Source: Reichenbachiella versicolor
GTDB taxonomy: Bacteria; Bacteroidota; Bacteroidia; Cytophagales; Cyclobacteriaceae
Length of the DNA stretch: 64,000 bases
Reading direction: 5' to 3'
Assembly: GCF_003171675.1 (NCBI RefSeq)
Contig: NZ_QFZQ01000005.1
Coordinates: 464,856-528,855 of the forward strand
The position numbers were made by a program, and so were the translations under genes. The notes under the pieces are model-generated. The model was not told where the DNA came from, ran no database searches, and worked only from the letters and a program-made list of their open reading frames with translations. This document shows, in pieces, positions 1 through 8,353 of this stretch (within the stretch, counting starts at the first letter, position 1; each line of letters begins with the position of its first letter).

Positions 1-1173
1 ATGAATGAACCTGCGACATTTGAAGAAGGAACTTTTCCAAATGATGTTAGATTCGATTTTGATGGTCATCCTTGCAGCCACAGGAAAGCCCATAACGTTT
101 ATGGTTCTCTAATGGCGAGAGCTACATCTGAAGGACAAAAAATGTTCCTAGACAATAAAAGAGACTTCACTATATCTAGATCTGCCTATGCTGGTATTCA
201 GAGGTACGCTTCTGTTTGGACAGGTGACAACTCTGCAAGTTGGGAACAATTAAGAATCGCTAATATACAGTGTCAAAGACTTAATGCGTCGGGAATTTCT
301 TTTGCAGGATCTGATGTTGGGGGATTTATTGGTTCCCCAGATGGAGAACTTTACACTAGATGGGTACAAATGGCCGTATTTCACCCATTCTTCAGAACGC
401 ATTCCTCTGGTGATCACGGAGACAAAGAACCTTGGACTTTTGAAGAAAAATATATTGACATCGTTAGGAAGTTTATAGAGATGAGATACGAGATACTTCC
501 TTATGTTTACACTACTTTCTGGCAGCATAGCACTACAGGAGCTCCTATGCTTCGCTCGCTTCACTTAGAAGTACATGATGATCCTGAGTCTTTCTTTAGA
601 GAAGAAGAGTTCTTTTTAGGAGACCATATATTGGTATGTCCAATATCAGAGGCTGAGGCAACGAGCAGAAGAATGTACCTTCCTCAAGGTGTTTGGTTCA
701 ACTACTGGACAAATGAAGAGTTGACCGGGAAAAAAGAAATTAAAGTAAAGGCTCCTCTTGATCAAATACCACTATTCGTAAGAGCAGGTGGTATCATACC
801 GATGCAGCCAAAAATGCAGTACGTAGATGAGTTCGAATTTGACACTTTGACTTTGAAGGCATATAAACCTGTAGGAACAACAGAGTCATACTTATATGAA
901 GACAAAGGTGACGGATACGAGTATACTCAAGGTGATCAGTCAGTAAAAACTTTCATTGCAGAACTGGAAGCCGACAAATGGAAAATCACACAGAAAGTAA
1001 AAGGAGACTTTGAAGTGTGTTATAAAAAATACGAATTAAAACTGCATGGAATAGAACAAGCTCCAACGTCAATTCTTCTTGAAGGAGAAGAGGTAATTAA
1101 GAAAGGTAGATATGCTAAAAAAGTATTGACAATAGAGCTACCAATTGATTTTAAAGAAATTATTATAACTTAA
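1..1173 (+). CDS. GH31 alpha-glucosidase, C-terminal part (cut by window edge)
   Basis: This is the C-terminal 390 residues of a family GH31 glycoside hydrolase, which removes alpha-linked glucose from maltodextrins or related oligosaccharides. The window starts inside the nucleophile motif W-x-D-M-N-E-P: the first visible residues are MNEP, so the nucleophile Asp lies just left of the window and codon 1 is not a true start. Visible family residues are Arg60, the acid/base candidate Asp76 in the WTGDN motif, and His134 in FFRTHSSGDHG. Residues from about 220 on form the C-terminal beta-sandwich domains typical of GH31. The gene stands at the head of an alpha-glucan cluster with a glycogen-binding-type domain protein, a glycosyltransferase and a GH57-like protein. 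Family assignment is secure; the exact substrate (maltose, isomaltose or another) cannot be read from this part. Confidence 0.9.
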   Translation: MNEPATFEEGTFPNDVRFDFDGHPCSHRKAHNVYGSLMARATSEGQKMFLDNKRDFTISRSAYAGIQRYASVWTGDNSASWEQLRIANIQCQRLNASGISFAGSDVGGFIGSPDGELYTRWVQMAVFHPFFRTHSSGDHGDKEPWTFEEKYIDIVRKFIEMRYEILPYVYTTFWQHSTTGAPMLRSLHLEVHDDPESFFREEEFFLGDHILVCPISEAEATSRRMYLPQGVWFNYWTNEELTGKKEIKVKAPLDQIPLFVRAGGIIPMQPKMQYVDEFEFDTLTLKAYKPVGTTESYLYEDKGDGYEYTQGDQSVKTFIAELEADKWKITQKVKGDFEVCYKKYELKLHGIEQAPTSILLEGEEVIKKGRYAKKVLTIELPIDFKEIIIT

Positions 1174-1199
1174 TACAAATAATAAATCCCTAGACTACT

Positions 1200-1505
1200 A
1201 TGAGTATCAAAAAACAATTTCTTAAGTCAAAAGATCTTTACAAGGTAACTTGGAATATTGACAAAAAAATAGCTGACGGAGCCGAAAGCATTGCTTTAGC
1301 TGGTGATTTCAATGGCTGGAATGAAACCACCGATCAATTTACCAAAATGAAAAGTGGTGGATTCAAAATCACTTTAGAACTACCAAAGGAAAAACAATAC
1401 CAATTCAGGTATTTAGTTGATGGTACTACTTGGGTTAATGAAAAGGAGTGTGACGGATATACCCCTAATGAATTCGCAGAAGAAAACTGCGTTTTATCTC
1501 TTTGA
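1200..1505 (+). CDS. small isoamylase early-set / CBM48-like domain protein
   Basis: A 101-residue stand-alone immunoglobulin-like domain of the isoamylase early-set (E-set) or CBM48 type. The signature is A-G-D-F-N-G-W-N at about residues 35-42, followed by a regular beta pattern and Y-Q-F-R-Y-L-V-D-G, as in the glycogen-binding domains of AMPK-beta and branching enzymes. No catalytic domain, signal peptide or membrane segment is present, so it is expected in the cytoplasm. It begins 26 bp after the GH31 gene and precedes the GT-B glycosyltransferase, which suggests it helps bind alpha-glucan for these enzymes (inference). Fold assignment is good; function is not known. Confidence 0.8.
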   Translation: MSIKKQFLKSKDLYKVTWNIDKKIADGAESIALAGDFNGWNETTDQFTKMKSGGFKITLELPKEKQYQFRYLVDGTTWVNEKECDGYTPNEFAEENCVLSL

Positions 1506-1512
1506 TCCAGAT

Positions 1513-1550
1513 ATAATGTGGCCTCTTTAGTAAATAAGAGACCACATTAT
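1513..1550 (+). promoter_or_regulatory. long intercistronic hairpin before the glycosyltransferase gene
   Basis: A strong inverted repeat fills the gap between two genes: arms at 1513-1527 and 1536-1550 pair over 9 bp and 5 bp around one C/A mismatch, with an 8-nt loop. No T-run follows, so it does not look like a complete intrinsic terminator on either strand. It may be an mRNA stability or attenuation structure between 1200-1505 and 1574-2779. Confidence 0.5.
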
Positions 1551-1573
1551 CAAACCAACTAATATACCAGCAA

Positions 1574-2779
1574 ATGACTAAAACTAGAGTATTAATGCTA
1601 GGACCAGGAGAACCTAGTATACTGAATAGTGGACTTGGTAAAGCGGCTTTCCACCTTGCTGATTCTATTTCCAAAAATGTAGAATTGACGGTTGTCCAAC
1701 CGGAAAAACTAGAAGAGTTTAACGAGTCTGTACAACAACGAGAATTTGAGCCTCAGCATAGAACTGAAGAGTTTACCGACTATCAAGTACTTTCGGATAT
1801 TGCGAAATTTGAAATCACCAATATTATTGCACCATATTGGTATCTAGGAGGCACTGAAAAAGTAACCCATGAGTATACAGAGTCAGTGGTTCGAATCAAG
1901 GCTGAAACCTACACCAAAGAAATTATAGAGATTGTAGATGAGATTGAATATGATGTCATCTATGCGCACGATTGGTTGACTTTTCAAGCTGCGATCGAAC
2001 TGAAAGAAAAGACAAAATTACCCCTAGTGCTGCATGTTCACTCTTTGGATCATGATCGCAATCCTAACATGGATAGATCTTGGGTCTTTGAGTTGGAACA
2101 AAAAGCATTTTGTATAGCTGATAAAATCATCTGTGTCAGTAACTATTCTAAAAGCATCATTAGATCAGTTTATGGAATTGATGGAGGTAAAATAAATGTG
2201 ATATATAATGGTTTTACCAATAGACAATATAAAGACCACCAAAGCCCTTTTAAAGAAAAAGTGATTTTGTTTGTTGGTCGACTGACCAATCAAAAAGGTC
2301 CAACGGAGTTCTTAAAAATCGCTGAACACGTACACAAGCATTATCCTAATAGTAGATTTATAATGGCTGGTGATGGTGAGTTATACCAGTCTCTTATAGA
2401 AGCTGGAGCACATTCAAGAATTGCACATAAATTCCATATGACCGGCCACTTATCTGATGATGAATTAAACAAGCTCTATGCCATGGCAGACATATACTGT
2501 ATGCCTTCCGTTTCAGAGCCGTTTGGATTATCAGCTTTAGAAGCTGCTGGTGCTGGCCTACCTATGGTAATTAGTAATAACTCTGGTGCATCAGAAATAC
2601 TAGAAGGAGCAATTTCATTGGACTATAACGACACCTTAGGCTTCGCTAATGAAATCGTAAAGTTGCTCAAAAACGAAAAAATGAAGCATTATTACTCTAC
2701 CAAGAACCAAAAAGTGGTACACTCTATGACTTGGAAAGAAGCTGCTGATCAAATTACTAATATCTTCGAAACTGTATGA
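1574..2779 (+). CDS. GT-B (GT4-type) glycosyltransferase, probable alpha-glucan synthase
   Basis: A 401-residue two-domain GT-B glycosyltransferase. The N-terminal acceptor domain carries a glycine-rich loop (NSGLGKAAFHLADS) and the Y-A-H-D-W motif near residue 135 that is typical of glycogen synthase-like and GT4 enzymes. The C-terminal nucleotide-sugar domain begins at about residue 225 (ILFVGRLTNQKGP) and holds the E-x7-E motif in SEPFGLSALE near residue 320. No signal peptide is present, so it is cytoplasmic. It overlaps the following GH57-like gene by 4 bp (ATGA), so the two are translationally coupled. With GH31 and the glycogen-binding-type protein next to it, a role in making glycogen or a maltodextrin is likely, but the acceptor is inferred only from context. 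Confidence 0.85.
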   Translation: MTKTRVLMLGPGEPSILNSGLGKAAFHLADSISKNVELTVVQPEKLEEFNESVQQREFEPQHRTEEFTDYQVLSDIAKFEITNIIAPYWYLGGTEKVTHEYTESVVRIKAETYTKEIIEIVDEIEYDVIYAHDWLTFQAAIELKEKTKLPLVLHVHSLDHDRNPNMDRSWVFELEQKAFCIADKIICVSNYSKSIIRSVYGIDGGKINVIYNGFTNRQYKDHQSPFKEKVILFVGRLTNQKGPTEFLKIAEHVHKHYPNSRFIMAGDGELYQSLIEAGAHSRIAHKFHMTGHLSDDELNKLYAMADIYCMPSVSEPFGLSALEAAGAGLPMVISNNSGASEILEGAISLDYNDTLGFANEIVKLLKNEKMKHYYSTKNQKVVHSMTWKEAADQITNIFETV

Positions 2780-3786
2780 AGACAGCATTCTTATCGCTAA
2801 TCTTTGATTACACTCCTGTCTTAAGTACCTTCTCTATTTTTGATATTGGATCAGATAAACACTATGTAGATTGGGAACAAACTCAGAGCTCCTTCAATAG
2901 GGAGTACTTTTCCGAATTCAAGAGATATTTGGAAGAAATGCTCCATGAATCTCAAGATAAGGATACACCTATATCTGTTTATTTTTCTGGTTTTTTCATC
3001 AAGCTACTCGAAAAAGCAGATGAGAAAATGATTCATGAAATCAAAATAGCAGTCAATAATAGAAAATTGGAGCTATTGGGAGGAACTATTAACAATTCTT
3101 TGTCTTCTCTTTATTCTCAAGACCAGTTTACTGAAGAAGTCAAAGCACACAAGTCAGTTCTAAAAAAAGTTTTTGATTATAAACCTGTCTCTTTTTATAA
3201 CACGGAAAGCATATACTGCAATACGCTTGCTGATCTTATTAAAAGCCTTGGTTTTAAACGAACCTTTGCCGGAGCTATTTCATGGTACATGGGTAGTAAC
3301 AAAAAGGATAGGGTTTTTATTCCTAAAAACATCCAATCATTCAACATTCTAATTTTAGACAAAGACAATTCTTTATTTGACAACCCAGATCAAAAAGCTC
3401 ATTTCTTACTATTTGACATTAAAAGGTTAAGAGAGCATAAGGGTGTAAGTCGAGTACTTTTAGCTACAAGAACAAAAGCTAAAATAAAATCGCTTACAGA
3501 TAGTGGTAAACTAAATTCAAAGAAGCTTTACTACATCAAAACTCCAACGATGGGTAGTTTGAATGGAAAGACTTTTAGTTCATTCAATGGTCAAGCTATG
3601 CAGACCAATACACTTGATATGTACTATAACATTTCTGAGCAAGCCGGTGTTATATCTGATAGTCAATTTTTGGACTTAGGTGCTGCTTCATTGTATTTGA
3701 ACCTTGGAAAAAAAGATGATTCTACTGCTTTTGATAAGTACTCTAATATGATGAACATTTTGAATGATGCCGACTTAAAGGCTTAG
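2776..3786 (+). CDS. GH57-like protein, reduced C-terminal half
   Basis: A 336-residue protein related to family GH57 alpha-amylases. The segment at about residues 96-155 matches the family: LELLGGTINNSLSSL, then a helix, then FYNTESIY, which corresponds to the conserved N-T-E-x-I-Y nucleophile region, so the nucleophile Glu appears kept. The later motif that carries the general-acid Asp (D-Y-E-T-F-G-E-H in typical members) is not found: the region after residue 195 reads LLFDIKRLREHKG and has no equivalent. The protein is also shorter than usual GH57 amylases. It is coupled by a 4-bp overlap to the glycosyltransferase. It may be an inactive or altered GH57 partner that binds glucan; this is inference. 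Confidence 0.7.
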   Translation: MKTAFLSLIFDYTPVLSTFSIFDIGSDKHYVDWEQTQSSFNREYFSEFKRYLEEMLHESQDKDTPISVYFSGFFIKLLEKADEKMIHEIKIAVNNRKLELLGGTINNSLSSLYSQDQFTEEVKAHKSVLKKVFDYKPVSFYNTESIYCNTLADLIKSLGFKRTFAGAISWYMGSNKKDRVFIPKNIQSFNILILDKDNSLFDNPDQKAHFLLFDIKRLREHKGVSRVLLATRTKAKIKSLTDSGKLNSKKLYYIKTPTMGSLNGKTFSSFNGQAMQTNTLDMYYNISEQAGVISDSQFLDLGAASLYLNLGKKDDSTAFDKYSNMMNILNDADLKA

Positions 3787-3827
3787 AAAACTGAACTTTT
3801 CAGTATGATTGATAAATAAGAGAAAAC

Positions 3828-3853
3828 AAAAAAGGAGCTCAAAAGCTCCTTTT
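3828..3853. terminator. bidirectional intrinsic terminator between GH57-like gene and typA
   Basis: The stem GGAGCT (3834-3839) pairs with AGCTCC (3844-3849) around a CAAA loop. Six A's on the left and four T's on the right make it work in both directions. It separates the converging plus-strand GH57-like gene and minus-strand typA. Confidence 0.85.
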
Positions 3854-3875
3854 CCTTCAATATTTTTATCAGCTC

Positions 3876-5648
3876 TTAAGCCTTAAAATCTATTTTTCTC
3901 ATTCTAAGAGATGTAGGTGTTACTTCTACATACTCATCTTCATTAATATATTCCAGTGCTTCTTCTAAAGAAAATTTCTTGGCTGGAGCAATTTTAGAAT
4001 TATTGTCAGACCCCGCCGCTCTCATATTCGTTAGCTTCTTTCCTTTCTGAACATTGACAGCGAGATCATTAGCTCTAGAGTGCTCTCCTATGACTTGACC
4101 TATATAAAGGTCTTCTCCTGGGTCTACAAAGAATATACCTCTATCTTGTAGTTTGTCAATAGAGTAAGCCGTTGAAGCTCCCATTTCCATTGATACCAAT
4201 GAACCATTTTGTCTACCAGGCATTTCTCCTTTGAATGGTTCATAACCTTGAAATCTATGAGTGATAACCGCTTCACCTGCTGTAGCTGTCAATATTTGAT
4301 TTCTCAAACCAATCAAACCTCTTGCTGGTATATTAAACTCAAGATGTTGAACATCTCCTTTAGGTTCCATTACAGTCAGCTCTCCTTTTCTTTTGGTTAC
4401 TAGCTCGATTGCCTTTCCAGAAGTTTCTTCTGGTACATCAATCACTAATAGCTCTACAGGTTCATTCTTTTGCCCATCGATCTCCTTGAAGATAACCTGT
4501 GGCTGACCTACCTGAAGCTCATACCCTTCTCTTCTCATAGTTTCTATCAAAACAGATAAGTGAAGAACTCCTCGTCCATATACTAAGAATCTATCTTCAG
4601 AGTCGGTTTCTTGTACTCTTAGAGCAAGATTCTTTTCAGTCTCTTTAAATAACCTATCTCTTAAGTGACGGGAAGTAACGAATTTTCCTTCCTTACCAAA
4701 GAATGGTGAGTTATTGATACAGAATAGCATATTCATAGTAGGTTCATCTACTGCTACTCTTTCCATAGGCTCAGGATTGTCAAAATCTGTAATAGTGTCT
4801 CCGATATCAAAATCTTCAAGTCCAGTCACAGCGCAGATATCTCCACAACCTACAGATTCCACTCTTCTCTTACCTAAACCTTCGAAGATATGAAGTTCCT
4901 TAATTCTAGCTCTCTTAACAGAACCATCAGCCTTGGTTACTCCAATGCTTTGTCCTTCCTTCAGCTCGCCTTGATATATTCTGCCAATTGCAATACGGCC
5001 AGTAAATGAAGAGAAATCAAGAGATGTAATTTTCATTCTAGGTACACCGTCTCTTTGAGTTGGAGGAGGAATCACCTTGATGATTGTATCTAAGAGCGGA
5101 GTAATACTATCCGTCGGTTCTTTCCAATCATGTCCCATCCAGCCATTTTTAGATGAGCCATATAATGTCTCAAAATCAAGTTGCTCTTCCGTAGCCTCAA
5201 GGTTAAACATTAAGTCGAAGACTTCTTCATGCACCTCATCAGGACGACAGTTTTCTTTATCAACCTTATTTACCACGACGATAGGAGTCAATCCAATAGA
5301 AAGCGCTTTACTCAATACAAAACGAGTCTGAGGCATTGCTCCTTCAAAAGCATCTACCAAAAGAATCACTCCATCAGCCATACTCAATACACGTTCTACT
5401 TCTCCTCCAAAGTCGGCGTGACCCGGAGTATCGATAATATTGATTTTTACTCCTTTATACTCACAAGAGACATTTTTAGACAAGATAGTGATACCTCTTT
5501 CTCTTTCGAGATCATTACTATCTAGAATCAACTCATCGTTATTTTGCTCTCTTTTTAAGTCTTGAGTGGCGTAGATGATTTTATCGACTAGGGTTGTTTT
5601 ACCATGGTCAACGTGAGCGATGATCGCTACATTTCTAATTTCTGACAT
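3876..5648 (-). CDS. typA: ribosome-associated GTPase TypA/BipA
   Basis: A 590-residue translational GTPase of the TypA/BipA family, which acts on the ribosome in 50S assembly and stress adaptation. The G1 motif AHVDHGKTTL (about residues 11-20), the switch region RERGITI, the G3 motif DTPGH and the G4 motif NKVD are all present, followed by domain II, an EF-G-like domain III/V (LMTI-type pattern around MRREGYELQVG and PRGLIGLRNQ) and the family-specific C-terminal domain ending in TPTSLRMRK. Length is normal or slightly short. It ends at a shared terminator and begins alone. A Bacteroidota -7 element lies 23-30 bp upstream. Confidence 0.97.
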   Translation of the reverse strand: MSEIRNVAIIAHVDHGKTTLVDKIIYATQDLKREQNNDELILDSNDLERERGITILSKNVSCEYKGVKINIIDTPGHADFGGEVERVLSMADGVILLVDAFEGAMPQTRFVLSKALSIGLTPIVVVNKVDKENCRPDEVHEEVFDLMFNLEATEEQLDFETLYGSSKNGWMGHDWKEPTDSITPLLDTIIKVIPPPTQRDGVPRMKITSLDFSSFTGRIAIGRIYQGELKEGQSIGVTKADGSVKRARIKELHIFEGLGKRRVESVGCGDICAVTGLEDFDIGDTITDFDNPEPMERVAVDEPTMNMLFCINNSPFFGKEGKFVTSRHLRDRLFKETEKNLALRVQETDSEDRFLVYGRGVLHLSVLIETMRREGYELQVGQPQVIFKEIDGQKNEPVELLVIDVPEETSGKAIELVTKRKGELTVMEPKGDVQHLEFNIPARGLIGLRNQILTATAGEAVITHRFQGYEPFKGEMPGRQNGSLVSMEMGASTAYSIDKLQDRGIFFVDPGEDLYIGQVIGEHSRANDLAVNVQKGKKLTNMRAAGSDNNSKIAPAKKFSLEEALEYINEDEYVEVTPTSLRMRKIDFKA

Positions 5649-5670
5649 ACCTTATTCCAAAATTAAGCGG

Positions 5671-5678
5671 CAAATGTA
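5671..5678 (-). promoter_or_regulatory. candidate -7 promoter element of typA
   Basis: Read on the minus strand the site is TACATTTG, a full match to the Bacteroidota -7 consensus TAnnTTTG, 23 bp upstream of the typA start codon. No clear TTG is seen 19 bp further upstream, so the -33 half is weak. Confidence 0.4.
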
Positions 5679-5785
5679 ACTGGAATAATCTAGAACTGCG
5701 ATAGGTCAGTTTTTTATTAACAGAAGCTTATTTTAATAAGGAACTTCCTGATTGATAGGCTTTGAAAATATTTTTTAAAATAAAC

Positions 5786-6457
5786 TTAAGCTTCTGTATT
5801 TGCTTCGGCGATTGCATCTGCTATCTTCTTTTTAGCAGTTTTACTCGTTGTTATATTCCAATAGGGATCACTGAGCTCAAAGAACTTATTATTGTATTGT
5901 GTAAGCATAATTTTCACTGCATAGTTTAGTCGATTAACAGCGTCTTTTTGATAGTCGATTCTATTGCATGGATGAAACAGAAAGAACTCTACAATGGGAA
6001 ATGTCTTACGTCTCAATTCTCCTAACACCTTAGCTATATCATGAACTTGACTTCCCTCACCTATTTCTACAAGTTTATCAATTGCTTCTTGACAAAACTT
6101 TGAAACCCCTTGAAGTAAAACAAAAAATGGCCACGATTTTAATCCTTCCTTTTGTGAAAACTCTGCTTCAAACTCTTCACAAAAGACTTTTAAAATGTTG
6201 AGCTGTGGAATACAAAGCTGCGGATTTGCATAAACATTTGGCTGCCAAAGGATCTCACGAAAAGTAAAAATTGAAGGAAGCAACTCAGTATCATAGTAAT
6301 CAGAGTTTTTCAAACTCTCAATATCCGAAGTCTTTAGGTCCTTTACAATAATCTCTCCTACTACCAGTTCATAACTCCACTGAACTCCTTTACTTCCGGC
6401 ATAAGGTTCTGGAGCCATCTCCATAAATTCCCATATTTCATTTAAATCGAGTTTCAT
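5786..6457 (-). CDS. hypothetical helical protein
   Basis: A 223-residue protein that I do not recognise. It is rich in helix-forming and aromatic residues, has no signal peptide, no clear membrane segment and no known catalytic motif. Stretches such as WPFFVLLQGVSKFCQEAIDKL and KTFPIVEFFLFHPCNRIDYQ suggest an all-alpha cytoplasmic fold. The ATG at 6457 (MKLDL) is chosen; an in-frame GTG 18 bp upstream (6475) is the other possible start. It lies 42 bp downstream of the lipid kinase gene on the same strand, so the two are probably cotranscribed. No function can be given. Confidence 0.75.
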   Translation of the reverse strand: MKLDLNEIWEFMEMAPEPYAGSKGVQWSYELVVGEIIVKDLKTSDIESLKNSDYYDTELLPSIFTFREILWQPNVYANPQLCIPQLNILKVFCEEFEAEFSQKEGLKSWPFFVLLQGVSKFCQEAIDKLVEIGEGSQVHDIAKVLGELRRKTFPIVEFFLFHPCNRIDYQKDAVNRLNYAVKIMLTQYNNKFFELSDPYWNITTSKTAKKKIADAIAEANTEA

Positions 6458-6499
6458 TGTTCGCTCAATATACACCTAAACCCCGATTTTGAAGAAATA

Positions 6500-7378
6500 T
6501 CAACAAACCATCTGTAAAGATTGGGGGTTAACTTTTATCTCATAATGATTTTGACAGCTGAAAGGCTCTCCATCCACCTGAGCGACTGTATTCTCATTTG
6601 ATTTTATCACTACTTCATCTATAGAGATAGTCTCTGTAAATCGTGACTTATGAATTGTACCATTAAAAAGCCTGACACCTATTGATATTGCAGCCCAAAA
6701 CGGAAACGGTTTTAACACTACTAGTTCAAGCTTCCCATCAGCAATATCGGCATTAGGAGCAATATGAGCATTATTGCCGAACTGAGTGGAATTAGCAGCT
6801 GTAATTAGCAACCCAATTACTTCCTGAGACAAGTCTTTATACTTTATATGATATGTCGCAGGCTTGTAATTTAGGTACTCTTTTAAAGTAAGCTGAATAT
6901 AAGATAAAAACCCTCGCTTATGATGATTATCAAATGCGTACGCAACTTGGGCATCAAACCCGACTCCAGCTACACATAAAAACAACTTATCATTGAATCG
7001 ACCTGTATCAATCTTTTTTAGAGATAGATTGTTAATAACGCCAATCGCCTGAATTGGGTCTTTAGGTATTTTAAAATAATTGGCAAATCCATTCCCAGAA
7101 CCTCTTGGAATAACCGCCAGAGCAGTTTTAGAGCCTACAAGACCTCTTGCCACTTCATTGATAGTACCATCACCACCAACCGCTACTACGACGGTAAAAT
7201 TGTCTATAACTGCTTCTCTACTCCATATTTCAGCATCACCTTGCTGTTGGGTTCTCTTCAGAGACCAATCAAATTGATCAAGATCAAGATGATACGGAAT
7301 AATATCCTCCAACTTGACCTTGATATTGTGACCAGAAACTGGATTTACAATAAAAAGTATCTTCTTTTTATTTGACAC
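6500..7378 (-). CDS. diacylglycerol kinase-like lipid kinase (YegS/DagK family)
   Basis: A 292-residue member of the diacylglycerol/sphingosine kinase catalytic family, which phosphorylates lipid hydroxyl groups with ATP. The N-terminal motif FIVNPVSG (about residues 8-15), the nucleotide-binding signature AVGGDGTINEV (about 65-75) and PRGSGNGFANYF (about 91-102) are the classic DAGK blocks; the C-terminal beta-sandwich ends with AQVDGEPF. No signal peptide or membrane segment is present, so it acts at the inner face of the membrane. It follows the DUF3078 gene by 14 bp and precedes the unknown gene 5786-6457. The lipid substrate is not determined by sequence. Confidence 0.93.
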   Translation of the reverse strand: MSNKKKILFIVNPVSGHNIKVKLEDIIPYHLDLDQFDWSLKRTQQQGDAEIWSREAVIDNFTVVVAVGGDGTINEVARGLVGSKTALAVIPRGSGNGFANYFKIPKDPIQAIGVINNLSLKKIDTGRFNDKLFLCVAGVGFDAQVAYAFDNHHKRGFLSYIQLTLKEYLNYKPATYHIKYKDLSQEVIGLLITAANSTQFGNNAHIAPNADIADGKLELVVLKPFPFWAAISIGVRLFNGTIHKSRFTETISIDEVVIKSNENTVAQVDGEPFSCQNHYEIKVNPQSLQMVC

Positions 7379-7392
7379 TTTTAGATCCGAAA

Positions 7393-8292
7393 TTATCCTC
7401 TTTGTCCTCCAAATTTATAAGAAATGCCCAGTCCAAGAATATTCTTGAATTGTACTCTTTCTTCTTGAACTACGTTCCCTTGTTCATCAGTCACATCGAA
7501 TTTGATATCATAATCATAAATCAACTGATTGTAAAGGTTGGCTGTCAAAAAGCTATTGATCTTCATTACTAAAGTATTTTCCCAGTTGACATCGATCTTA
7601 TCTGGATTCTCAACATAATTAGAGAATAGAACAAGATTGGATGTAAACGTAGTATTCTCAAATATCTCTTTGTTGAAATTGGCTGCAAATGTACCCCCGA
7701 ATTCACCTCGAAACATTTTACCTTCATCTACTCCGAAAGCTCCACGATCTGCAAGGGTTTGGTCATTTACGAAAGTCATTTTACTAGAAACCAGACCAAA
7801 TTTAAACGAAAGGAAACTAAAAGGTTTGTAATCAAGACCAATGGAAGTTAAAAGATATGCTGGTGCCGCAAATTTCGAAATCACAGAATCTGGATTATCT
7901 GTAGAAAACCCATCAGTAAACTGGGTTCTAAAATCTAGTAGCGCACTAAAAAACCATTTATCATTTTGTGGTGAAAGTTGAGCCCCGTAGTTTGACACTA
8001 ATACTATTTTATCCTCAGTTTTTCTTGTACCTTGTCCTTCTTCTTTTAGAAGTCCATATCCTAAATCGAGGCTATTATTCCAGTAAACCCGACTCTTAGC
8101 ATAATCTGCTAGTAAAAACATCACGCCAGTACCAGATACAGAACTTGTACCTCCTGCCGACCAGTTTGAGAGAGTTGATTGGTTAAAATTAATTCCAATA
8201 TTACCCCCAGTATTCCAGTAGGTAGTATCTGTTTGTGCGTAGACGGTGGAAACGCTAATTAATAAAGTTAAGATTAAAGGTATTGTTCTCAT
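7393..8292 (-). CDS. DUF3078 protein, probable outer-membrane beta-barrel
   Basis: A 299-residue exported protein of the DUF3078 family, which is confined mainly to Bacteroidota. The ATG at 8292 starts a clear signal peptide (MRTIPLILTLLISVSTVYA); an upstream in-frame start at 8313 would add seven residues before it. The mature part begins DTTYWNTGGNIGINFNQ and continues with alternating beta strands (VYWNNSLDLGYGLL, KFFSALLDFRTQF-like repeats) and ends in a terminal aromatic strand ILGLGISYKFGG, which fits a small outer-membrane barrel. It is 14 bp upstream of the lipid kinase, on the same strand. Function is unknown. Confidence 0.88.
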   Translation of the reverse strand: MRTIPLILTLLISVSTVYAQTDTTYWNTGGNIGINFNQSTLSNWSAGGTSSVSGTGVMFLLADYAKSRVYWNNSLDLGYGLLKEEGQGTRKTEDKIVLVSNYGAQLSPQNDKWFFSALLDFRTQFTDGFSTDNPDSVISKFAAPAYLLTSIGLDYKPFSFLSFKFGLVSSKMTFVNDQTLADRGAFGVDEGKMFRGEFGGTFAANFNKEIFENTTFTSNLVLFSNYVENPDKIDVNWENTLVMKINSFLTANLYNQLIYDYDIKFDVTDEQGNVVQEERVQFKNILGLGISYKFGGQRG

Positions 8293-8353
8293 AGTTAAGG
8301 GATTTTGATGCAAAGCTATAAATCCCTACTTCACTTTATAAGTTATTTACTAC

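Noticed and set aside
5721..5796. AGAAGCTT and AAGCTTCT inverted repeat downstream of gene 5786-6457
   Set aside because: The arms are about 55 bp apart, one lies partly in the coding end, and no T-run follows; a chance match is likely.
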